NCBI GenBank assembly: GCA_946535435.1 | Contig: CAMNDM010000003.1 | Span: 76,988 to 140,987, forward strand | Source: Physcocola sp002396385 | GTDB taxonomy: Bacteria > Bacteroidota > Bacteroidia > Bacteroidales > Paludibacteraceae | Length of the DNA: 64,000 nucleotides | Direction of reading: 5' to 3' | Shown: one piece after another, positions 57,503 to 64,000 of the stretch | Layout of the letters: the number at the start of each line of letters is the position of its first letter | Position numbering within the stretch: the stretch's first letter is position 1 | Position numbers and translations under genes: made by a program | Notes under the pieces: model-generated | Database searches by the model: none | What the model was told of the DNA's origin: nothing | What the model saw: only the letters and a program-made list of their open reading frames with translations

Positions 57503-59038
57503 ATGGAAAGCAGAGAGAAAAGAGTTGAGGAATTCCTCGAGAGAAATAAGCAAGCTGATCTCGGTGGCGGACAAGCCCGCATCGACAAACAGCACGATTC
57601 TGGTAAGATGACCGCTCGTGAGCGTATCAACACGCTCCTTGATCCGAATACTTTTGTTGAAATCGACAAGTTCGTTCTTCACAATTGTTCTAACTTCGGT
57701 ATGGACAAAAAGAAGTTCGATGGTGATGGTATCGTTTCTGGTTATGGTAAGATTGACGGCCGTCTGGTTTTCGTTTATGCTTACGATTTCACCATTTGTG
57801 GAGGTTCTCTAAGCCGTACCAATGCCAACAAGATTGTTAAGGTGCAAAGAATGGCTTTGAAGATGGGGGCTCCTATCATCGCTATTAACGACTCGGGTGG
57901 TGCCCGCATTCAAGAGGGTATCTCTTCTCTGGCTGGTTATGGCGATATCTTCTACCAGAATACTATTGCTTCGGGTGTTATCCCTCAAATTTCTGTCATT
58001 ATGGGCCCTTGTGCTGGTGGTGCCTGTTATTCACCTGCACTTACCGACTTCATCTTTATGGTGAAGGAACAGAGCCATATGTTCGTTACTGGTCCTGATG
58101 TTGTTAAGACCGTTACCCACGAAGAGGTTGACAAGGAAGAGTTAGGTGGCGCTGCTGTTCACGCTTCTCGTAGTGGTGTTTGCCATTTTGTTGGAGAAAC
58201 CGAGGAGGATACCTTGATGATGGTTCGCGAGTTGTTGAGCTTCCTGCCTTCTAACAACATTGAAGATCCGCTTATTATGCCTACCCAGGATAATCCGAAC
58301 CGTATCATCGAGTCGCTTGATGAACTGATTCCTGAAGATCCAAGCAAACCTTACGATATCAAGAAGATTATCGAGGAAATTGCCGATGACCATAACTTCT
58401 TTGAAATTCATGCTAATTTCGCTCAGAATATTGTTGTCGGATTCATACGCCTCGATGGTAAGACGGTTGGTATTGTTGCCGATCAGCCTGCTTTCCAGGC
58501 TGGTGTGCTCGATATTGACTCTTCTGACAAGGCTGCACGATTCATCCGTTTCTGCGACTGCTTCAATATCCCTATCGTTACGCTTGAAGATGTGCCTGGT
58601 TTCTTGCCTGGTTGCACTCAGGAACACAACGGTATCATCCGTCACGGTGCTAAGATTGTTTATGCTTATGTCGAGGCTTCTGTACCTAAGATTACAATCA
58701 TTACCCGTAAGGCTTATGGTGGTGCCTACATCGTTATGTCGTCTAAACATACTGGTTGCGATATTAACTTCGCTTACCCTTCGGCTGAAATTGCCGTTAT
58801 GGGTGCCGAAGGTGCGGTTAACATCCTTTACCGTAACTTGAGCGACGAGGATAAGAAGAAGACTATCGAGGAATACGAAAAGACTTTCTCTAATCCTTAT
58901 CGTGCTGCTGAGTTGGGTTATGTTGACGAAATCATCATGCCTTCTCAGACGCGTGCTAAGTTGATTCAGGCCCTCGATATGGCTCAAAACAAGGTTCGCA
59001 GTACTCCTGCCAAAAAACACGGAAATATCCCGCTTTAA
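57503..59038 (+). CDS. acyl-CoA carboxylase, carboxyltransferase (beta) subunit
   Basis: 511 residues. The start is typical (REKRVEEFLERNKQADLGGGQARIDKQHDSGKMTARERINTLLD), followed by GGSLSRTNANKIVKVQRMAL, DSGGARIQEGISSLAGYGDIF, the oxyanion GPCAGGACYSPALTDFIFM and a second crotonase-like half with GGAYIVMSSKHTG. It transfers carboxyl from biotin to an acyl-CoA, most likely propionyl-CoA. Strong codon bias suggests high expression. Followed by a perfect terminator. Confidence 0.93.
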   Translation: MESREKRVEEFLERNKQADLGGGQARIDKQHDSGKMTARERINTLLDPNTFVEIDKFVLHNCSNFGMDKKKFDGDGIVSGYGKIDGRLVFVYAYDFTICGGSLSRTNANKIVKVQRMALKMGAPIIAINDSGGARIQEGISSLAGYGDIFYQNTIASGVIPQISVIMGPCAGGACYSPALTDFIFMVKEQSHMFVTGPDVVKTVTHEEVDKEELGGAAVHASRSGVCHFVGETEEDTLMMVRELLSFLPSNNIEDPLIMPTQDNPNRIIESLDELIPEDPSKPYDIKKIIEEIADDHNFFEIHANFAQNIVVGFIRLDGKTVGIVADQPAFQAGVLDIDSSDKAARFIRFCDCFNIPIVTLEDVPGFLPGCTQEHNGIIRHGAKIVYAYVEASVPKITIITRKAYGGAYIVMSSKHTGCDINFAYPSAEIAVMGAEGAVNILYRNLSDEDKKKTIEEYEKTFSNPYRAAELGYVDEIIMPSQTRAKLIQALDMAQNKVRSTPAKKHGNIPL

Positions 59039-59068
59039 GTTCAGATATCAAATTAAAGTCATAATACT

Positions 59069-59106
59069 AACGGGTATAACGTTCAAAACGTTATACCCGT
59101 TTTTTT
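59069..59106 (+). terminator. rho-independent terminator after the carboxylase operon
   Basis: AACGGGTATAACGTT and AACGTTATACCCGTT form a perfect 15-bp stem with a 3-nt loop, followed by a T run. Confidence 0.92.
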
Positions 59107-59198
59107 GTCCTTTTGTTTTTATTGTTGTGTTTTTTACCTAATTTAGAGGCGTTATAAGTTTTTGCTATACAGATTTTCTACAAACTACATTCTTTTTT

Positions 59199-61043
59199 AT
59201 GATGAGGACTGCAATACTGCTGGTTCTTTCTCTTGTGCTACACTTTCAGGTTTGTGCTGTTTCTTTGTTGACTATTGATGCTGAACGTGACAAGTACGAG
59301 GAAGGACATACGGCTAACTTTTCGTTTACCTATATACAGACTGAGGGTTGCTATTTTCCTGATGCTGTGAAGGTTAAAGATGGATGGGACTTCGACGGTT
59401 TGGAGGTTCAGGGTAAGTCTATTGTGTCTTCTGACCCGTATGTGGCAGGTAAGGCAGCCTTCAAATACTCGTTAGCCTATAATTCTTTTGTCTCGCTGGT
59501 CGCGACGCTGAACTACAACAATGCTTTTGTCGCTACGGTTCGTAAAAACATCAATTTGGGCTATGATGCGTCCATTCAGGTAAGTCGTGGTCTTGAAACG
59601 TATGTCAAATTGTTTGTCCGTGGCGAACAAATTAGTACGGTCTCTCTGAAAAACGGACCTTCCGATTTAAAACTGAGTATTGATGTGAAGGGGAAGAATT
59701 TGCGTGTCTGGGTCGACTCCGACACTCTTGTCCCTCCGGTTTTAACGTACAACAATCTGGAAGAGGTTGATGGCTATTTCCAAATCAAGAATGGTGCTTT
59801 TATGTCTTCAGAAGCCAAGTCTTCTGCCTTCTACAACGTGTCGTGCAGAACGGACTATGCCTATGGCTTGCAATTTATTTTGAACAAGGTCGACGGGTCT
59901 TATATACATGATGTTTTGAAAAACGACAACCGCCTGTTATATGCCGAATATGTACAATCGTCAGAATTGTCGGAAGGTATGCAAAAGCTCATCGACTCGT
60001 TGGGAATAAGTATTCCAAAATTCAAACACTCTGCAAAGCCCCCTTATTTTTACAACAGCACGAACGACAATGGTTATTGGTATTGCGATAACCAGCCAAC
60101 TACCATGGCACAACCCATTCCTTACAGTTCGGTTTTCCATATCAAATGGCAGGAACGTATCGATTCTTGCGGACCTCGGTTGCAAAACCGTGTTACAGTA
60201 AGGCTTTATGGACATGAAGATGGAGAAATCAGTGCCACACATTCCTGCCCGTGCTCCGAGAACACGTGCTTTCTCGACTCTGTCTACATCAGTGCGCCTG
60301 CCTCGTCTTTTTGCCAGGGTGAGACGCTACCGCTGACGGCGGAATTGGTTGGTAAGGAGGTTCTCGACAAAGAAAAATTTGATTATCAGTGGACGGTGAA
60401 TGGTATTCCCGTTCCCGAAACAAGCGATGTGCTCACTACTTCTATTCCTGGAAATTTTGGCGTTAGGGTTACAAAGTCGGGCGATCTGTCTTGTGCGGCC
60501 TCCAGTCAGTTTTTTACGGTCCGTACCGACGAGCGGCCTGTGCTGAACCTGAAAGACACTACAGGGTGTTCCGGACCGGGTGTGGTCCTTACCGCTATAT
60601 CGTCGCAGGATTATAAGCCTTTTTTCTCCTACAAATGGAATACGGGCTCAAAAGAAAGATTTATAAAGGTGAGGGAGTCGGGCGTTTATTCTGTAACAGT
60701 CCAGAATGGGCAGTGTGCCGATTCTGCCGAGGCATTTGTGGAAGTTGAACCTTGCACACTGCCATCTCTCGACGGCCTTCAGATTCAGAATGTGGTGACT
60801 CCGAATGGTGACGGGGTGAACGATTTCTTCCAAATTCCGCTCCTTGTTGAACGTTTCCCACGCTCAAGGGTTTCACTATACAACCGTTATGGAGAACTTC
60901 TGTATGAAAAAAATGCGGAAGAGTTTAAATGGGACGGTTCTTATTGCGGACACCGGCTTCCTTCCGGCGATTATTGGTACGAAATTTATGTGCCCGGACT
61001 TTACCGCTATTATCTGGGGCATGTGACGCTTTTGTGGCAATGA
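59199..61043 (+). CDS. secreted protein with type IX (gliding-type) C-terminal sorting domain
   Basis: 614 residues with signal peptide (RTAILLVLSLVLHFQVCAVS). The N-terminal half is a series of beta-sandwich-like segments, then a cysteine-rich region (CPCSENTCFLDSVYIS), an Ig/PKD-like region (YQWTVNGIPVPETSDVLTT), and the C-terminal gliding-motility-type domain VVTPNGDGVNDFFQIP ... VSLYNRYGELLYEK ... GEYWYEIYVP-like LPSGDYWYEIYVPGLYR. This is the type-B sorting signal recognised by the type IX secretion system. It indicates a working T9SS in the host. Substrate or role not predictable. Confidence 0.85.
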   Translation: MMRTAILLVLSLVLHFQVCAVSLLTIDAERDKYEEGHTANFSFTYIQTEGCYFPDAVKVKDGWDFDGLEVQGKSIVSSDPYVAGKAAFKYSLAYNSFVSLVATLNYNNAFVATVRKNINLGYDASIQVSRGLETYVKLFVRGEQISTVSLKNGPSDLKLSIDVKGKNLRVWVDSDTLVPPVLTYNNLEEVDGYFQIKNGAFMSSEAKSSAFYNVSCRTDYAYGLQFILNKVDGSYIHDVLKNDNRLLYAEYVQSSELSEGMQKLIDSLGISIPKFKHSAKPPYFYNSTNDNGYWYCDNQPTTMAQPIPYSSVFHIKWQERIDSCGPRLQNRVTVRLYGHEDGEISATHSCPCSENTCFLDSVYISAPASSFCQGETLPLTAELVGKEVLDKEKFDYQWTVNGIPVPETSDVLTTSIPGNFGVRVTKSGDLSCAASSQFFTVRTDERPVLNLKDTTGCSGPGVVLTAISSQDYKPFFSYKWNTGSKERFIKVRESGVYSVTVQNGQCADSAEAFVEVEPCTLPSLDGLQIQNVVTPNGDGVNDFFQIPLLVERFPRSRVSLYNRYGELLYEKNAEEFKWDGSYCGHRLPSGDYWYEIYVPGLYRYYLGHVTLLWQ

Positions 61044-61056
61044 CGTGCCATCTCCT

Positions 61057-61971
61057 CTAAACACCTATTATACTTGCTACAAGCGGTATGGTTATAACCG
61101 AAAACAGGTTGGTCAGAAATGTGGCTTGGGTTATAATTCCCATATCACGGTTATATTTCAAACAGAGAATGGTTCCGTAGGCGGCTACTGGTGTGGCTAT
61201 AACTATGGTATTGATGCGTACAACTTCGCTGTTGAATCCCATAAGTGTAAACAGCCCATAGAGTAGTAGCGGTGCGGCGAAGAGCTTTATGCCGGCTGAT
61301 ATGTATATCCGCCAGGTGCCGACCATCTTTTTCAGGGGCATTTGCGCCATCTGGCTGCCGATAATCAGTAACGATGCCGGTACGGTTATGTTGCCTAATA
61401 GTGTTATGGGTTTACTGACCACTTCGGGTATGTTGTTCCAACCCATAAAGACAATCAGTATGGAGATGTAAGACGCTAACATGGGAGTGCTGATGAGGGT
61501 CTTCCAGTTGAACCTTATCTTTCCACCTCCCGATACCAGTGCGGCGCCTAAGACGAAAACAAAGAAGGTGTTCGGAAAATTCAACACGCTGGCATAGAAG
61601 ATGGCACTCGTGCCGAAAATTGAGGCTACAATGGGGTACCCTATGAATCCAACATTCCCGAATATCATCATAAATCCGTAGATGCCTTTCTCCCCTTCTT
61701 TTGGCTTGAGTGCGTTAGGCAGGAATAGCGCAATGGGTGTTAATAGAAGGTAGGTTAGGAACCCGATTGCCAACAAGGGAAGAATAAGGTCTCTGTCTGG
61801 TAAGCGGTCGCCCATTACTGATGATAAAACAAGGGCGGGACATGTGAAATCGATAATTAGTCCCGATAGCTTCTTGTCGCTGTCTGCTGTTGTGTAGTGC
61901 AGGCGGTTGGCTACAAATCCAACCAACACTAAGGCGAACAACTCTAGCATAGTAAATGTCAGCTGTTGCAT
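61057..61971 (-). CDS. AEC-family transporter (auxin efflux carrier-like)
   Basis: 304 residues with about 10 membrane helices, arranged in two inverted halves (FTMLELFALVLVGFVANRL ... LSGLIIDFTCPALVLSSVM; PITLLGNITVPASLLIIGSQMAQMPL ... FLTNLFSVITIPLVASIIGV). It probably exports or imports small organic acids such as malate. Convergent with the T9SS cargo gene (13-bp gap). A TAACTTTG box is present upstream on the minus strand. Confidence 0.92.
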   Translation of the reverse strand: MQQLTFTMLELFALVLVGFVANRLHYTTADSDKKLSGLIIDFTCPALVLSSVMGDRLPDRDLILPLLAIGFLTYLLLTPIALFLPNALKPKEGEKGIYGFMMIFGNVGFIGYPIVASIFGTSAIFYASVLNFPNTFFVFVLGAALVSGGGKIRFNWKTLISTPMLASYISILIVFMGWNNIPEVVSKPITLLGNITVPASLLIIGSQMAQMPLKKMVGTWRIYISAGIKLFAAPLLLYGLFTLMGFNSEVVRINTIVIATPVAAYGTILCLKYNRDMGIITQATFLTNLFSVITIPLVASIIGV

Positions 61972-61999
61972 ATATTTATATCCATCTCTTTTGGTGTCG

Positions 62000-62007
62000 C
62001 AAAGTTA
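62000..62007 (-). promoter_or_regulatory. -7 promoter element of the AEC transporter gene
   Basis: CAAAGTTA reads TAACTTTG on the minus strand, 29 bp before the start codon. Confidence 0.5.
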
Positions 62008-62103
62008 AGCATTTTTGTGCGTGTTCCCCCATCATAAATGCAATTATCCATATCTGCTTATTTTTGGTGCACTTTTGCTCTTTTTTTGCACTGTACCACA
62101 TCT

Positions 62104-62111
62104 TAATTTTG
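62104..62111 (+). promoter_or_regulatory. -7 promoter element of the DUF4272 gene
   Basis: TAATTTTG fits TAnnTTTG, with TTTG (62085-62088) 15 bp upstream, and lies 42 bp before the ATG. Confidence 0.45.
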
Positions 62112-62152
62112 TTGTGTTAATAAAAACTAGTAAAAATCTAAAATTTAGTATT

Positions 62153-63358
62153 ATGAAAAAACAAAACGGTGAAAACTCATGGCAACAGTTTGACGTAACC
62201 TTTTATAGCTATAGAAGCGACGCTGAAAACTTTATCGAATATCTGAAAGATGTGATGCAGAAAGTGGTTACCGAGGTTGAGGAGACTGAAGAAGGTAAGT
62301 TTAAACTTACCCTTTTCGATGGAAGTCCTGTTTTTGCCAGAGTGCATTCCGATGCCCAATATGTTAAGTCGCAAATCAGCGGTATGGCGGGCTATTTTTC
62401 GCAGGCTCCTGTCGCCAATCAAGACGTGAAGTCTGCGGCTATCACTCAAATACAGTTGTTTAAGTATATAGCTTCTGTTTCTTTATTCTTTAATGATAAT
62501 AAAGACAGATCGCAGACCTTGTACGGATTCTTATTTGATGTGGCGGAAAAGGCTGGCGCCTTTATGCTGACGGCCGATATGCGTCTCTTCGATTCTGAAA
62601 ATAGAACCCTTATCGCAAAAGACGGCAGCACCGACTTCGACGAATTCTATCCCATGTCAGACAAGTCTGTTGTCACTGAAATTAAGGAAGAACAATGCGA
62701 TAAGGAAAGAAGGGAACGCTCGTTGGATGTGTTACGTAAACTCGGACTTCCTTTTATTGAGAAGAAGTCAGTTCCTGTTGCAGAAAAAGATGCTCAGATT
62801 GCATCTAAAGAAGAGCTTATCCACCGTCTGGCTTGTGTGTTCACTGCCAGTGCATGTGCCGACACTTGCGTCAACTCTCCAGAGGACGCACCGCAAGATG
62901 TCGAGAATTTCAGAAACTTTTTTGAGAAGAATTTCAACATCAGCAAATACGTGTCGGAATATGAGAAACGCTACATTTCCGATCCTTTGAACCACGACAA
63001 ATATCACTCAACACATACTTGGCGTTACGAGTGCTGCTACGTTATGCTGTGGGCGCTTGGCTTGGTCGATGCCGATCTCCCTTCACAGTGCTGCGATGCT
63101 GGTGAAATCTGCAAACTTATGTTCCATACCAATTTCGACGATCTTTGCGCGAAGGCTAATATGCGGAGCAAAGAGGAAATTCTCGATAAACTCGACTTGG
63201 TTTATCGCATCAACTGGGCTTGTGTTGAGGCTAGAATCAAACACCAGGAGGTGAATGCGGTCGATCCTACAGTAACTTACTTCTGGCATTATGCCCTTAA
63301 TTGGATTGCAGGCGTTGATGGTATAAAAGATTGGGACAAGATTCAGCCTAACACCTGA
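62153..63358 (+). CDS. DUF4272 domain protein
   Basis: 401 residues from ATG at 62153, near the end of an A+T-rich leader; the longer frame upstream is not protein-like. The C-terminal ~210 residues match DUF4272: RRERSLDVLRKLGLPFIE, SKEELIHRLACVFTASACADTC, TWRYECCYVMLWALGLVD and VYRINWACVEARIK. The first ~180 residues are a separate alpha/beta domain (TFYSYRSDAENFIEYLKDVMQKV ...). Function unknown; DUF4272 proteins are common in bacteria of host-associated communities. Single gene with its own terminator. Confidence 0.82.
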   Translation: MKKQNGENSWQQFDVTFYSYRSDAENFIEYLKDVMQKVVTEVEETEEGKFKLTLFDGSPVFARVHSDAQYVKSQISGMAGYFSQAPVANQDVKSAAITQIQLFKYIASVSLFFNDNKDRSQTLYGFLFDVAEKAGAFMLTADMRLFDSENRTLIAKDGSTDFDEFYPMSDKSVVTEIKEEQCDKERRERSLDVLRKLGLPFIEKKSVPVAEKDAQIASKEELIHRLACVFTASACADTCVNSPEDAPQDVENFRNFFEKNFNISKYVSEYEKRYISDPLNHDKYHSTHTWRYECCYVMLWALGLVDADLPSQCCDAGEICKLMFHTNFDDLCAKANMRSKEEILDKLDLVYRINWACVEARIKHQEVNAVDPTVTYFWHYALNWIAGVDGIKDWDKIQPNT

Positions 63359-63436
63359 TTCTTATAAGTCTCTATCTTGTTTACAGAATTAATGCTACAA
63401 ATTATCGTCTAAAAATCTTAACTTTTATATAAACCC

Positions 63437-63473
63437 CACCCACGAAAAGTTTCTTACGTGGGTGATTTTTTTT
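63437..63473 (+). terminator. terminator after the DUF4272 gene
   Basis: CACCCACG and CGTGGGTG pair around a 12-nt loop and are followed by ATTTTTTTT. Confidence 0.88.
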
Positions 63474-63549
63474 ATTCTTTTCAGAGTAATAGTCGTATTT
63501 ATAGAGTTGCAATACCTATGGTGTCCAATATGCGGTCTCGAGTAAAGAA

Positions 63550-63711
63550 TTATTTGTCAAATGCCTTGTCAAACTCGGGCAGCGCAATCTCCGGATTTTT
63601 AGCCAAGCCTTTTGTCGCCTCTTTGAATTTTAATCCTAATATGATTAGGCTTACGGTTCTTTTGTTCTTTTTTATTGTCTTGGACTGACCGATAATTCCT
63701 TGATGAATATG
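63550..63711 (-). pseudogene. possible gene remnant
   Basis: On the minus strand a frame without ATG reads KNKRTVSLIILGLKFKEATK then GLAKNPEIALPEFDKAFDK and a stop at 63550-63552. The composition is protein-like (amphipathic, with a PEF-D-K end), but the frame is only 53 codons long and has no start. It may be the C-terminal remnant of a gene cut by a rearrangement next to the AlbA_2-type gene. Confidence 0.3.
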
Positions 63712-63758
63712 TTAGTCTCTCTTCAATAAAATACAATCATAAAATGTGATAGGGCTTT

Positions 63759-64000
63759 TTATTGTATTTCCCAATGCCCTTTTTTGGTTGAACCAACTCT
63801 CTTAATTATCCCGTTTGCTTTTAGTGAAGCAAGTAGGCGTTCAATTTGTCTTTTTGTTATCCCCGTTTGCTCGGCTAACCCTTGCGCTGTGATTCTGTTA
63901 TTGGTAGAAATTAAGGCAAGTATCTTTTCTTCGTTTACACCGACATTTACACCGACATTTACACCGACATTTACACCGACATTTACACCGACATTTACAC
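63759..64000 (-). CDS. AlbA_2-type putative DNA-binding protein, C-terminus (partial)
   Basis: The 3' end of a minus-strand gene whose start is beyond the right edge; 80 codons are visible. Five-plus copies of the tetrapeptide VNVG lead into a winged helix-turn-helix: EEKILALISTNNRITAQGLA, then EQTGITKRQIERLLASLKAN and GIIKRVGSTKKGHWEIQ. This layout (AlbA_2 domain, a variable VNVG/VTVN linker, terminal winged helix) is typical of Bacteroidetes COG2865 proteins, which are predicted transcriptional regulators or DNA-binding ATPases. The linker is encoded by a 12-bp tandem repeat. Confidence 0.8.
   Translation of the reverse strand, partial: VNVGVNVGVNVGVNVGVNVGVNEEKILALISTNNRITAQGLAEQTGITKRQIERLLASLKANGIIKRVGSTKKGHWEIQ
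63934..64000. repeat. 12-bp tandem repeat within coding sequence (VNVG repeats)
   Basis: TTTACACCGACA repeats five full times plus 7 bp from 63934 to the window edge without mismatch. Read on the minus strand it encodes VNVG units in frame. Because the unit is a multiple of three, gain or loss of copies changes linker length but not the frame. Confidence 0.9.

Noticed and set aside
63458..63688. Plus-strand frame after the DUF4272 gene
   Set aside because: It begins inside the terminator stem and has no protein family features; the minus strand of the same region is more protein-like.

Overview
The window looks like chromosomal DNA from a member of the Bacteroidetes, most probably the order Bacteroidales. 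The evidence is the repeated promoter word TAnnTTTG, type IX secretion tails (a gliding-motility-type C-terminal domain at 59199-61043 and shorter tails elsewhere), and families typical of the phylum: DUF4290, DUF4230, DUF4272, GSCFA, the PG0541-like RND accessory protein, LysM/substrate-binding fusions and GGGtGRT. I cannot name the genus from sequence alone. No complete insertion sequence, prophage, CRISPR array or rRNA operon was seen.

Layout. 0-2 kb: edge of a secreted protein, three identical tRNA-Val genes, a uracil-DNA glycosylase-like gene. 2-6.2 kb: a DUF4143 ATPase with an upstream repeat array, dnaB, and an Mrr-type restriction gene. 6.3-20 kb: a secreted glycosidase-like protein, an orphan repeat array, a three-gene envelope operon (LysM/periplasmic-binding protein, beta-barrel, DUF4290), an OmpA lipoprotein with GSCFA, nitroreductase, rimM and an M6 metalloprotease. 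20-23.9 kb: an A+T-rich accessory patch with a SprT-like zincin, a lipoprotein, and a second DUF4143 ATPase bracketed by 204-bp direct repeats. 24-30.7 kb: an RND efflux operon with its TetR regulator. 30.9-37.8 kb: a seven-gene operon joining a TonB receptor, DUF1893, an Fe-S aldo/keto reductase with a Tat signal, a large membrane ferredoxin protein, TatC, TatA and an ECF S component. 38-42.3 kb: a Nudix-type regulator and a redox cluster (flavodoxin, decarboxylase-cupin fusion, aldo/keto reductase, AraC). 42.3-47.7 kb: a second A+T-rich accessory patch with gene remnants, a third DUF4143 ATPase bracketed by ~197-bp direct repeats, and a large InlB-repeat surface protein. 47.8-61 kb: core genes (RRM protein, Fe-S scaffold plus GGGtGRT, TPR protein, aroE, a DUF4230 pair, a biotin-dependent acyl-CoA carboxylase, a T9SS cargo protein). 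61-64 kb: AEC transporter, DUF4272 protein, and the C-terminus of an AlbA_2-type DNA-binding protein carrying a 12-bp coding repeat.

The most unusual pattern is the set of three divergent DUF4143/PD-(D/E)XK ATPase genes. Each is preceded by its own three-copy tandem repeat, with periods of 32, 41 and 33 bp (close to whole numbers of DNA helical turns). A fourth five-copy 32-bp array stands with no ATPase beside it. Two of the three genes are also bracketed by unrelated ~200-bp direct repeats, and one of these repeats abuts truncated gene fragments. This suggests repeat-associated, possibly mobile ATPase modules whose arrays may be self-recognition sites. The second system worth attention is the Tat/TonB/ferredoxin operon, which encodes its own two-subunit Tat translocase next to likely Tat substrates.
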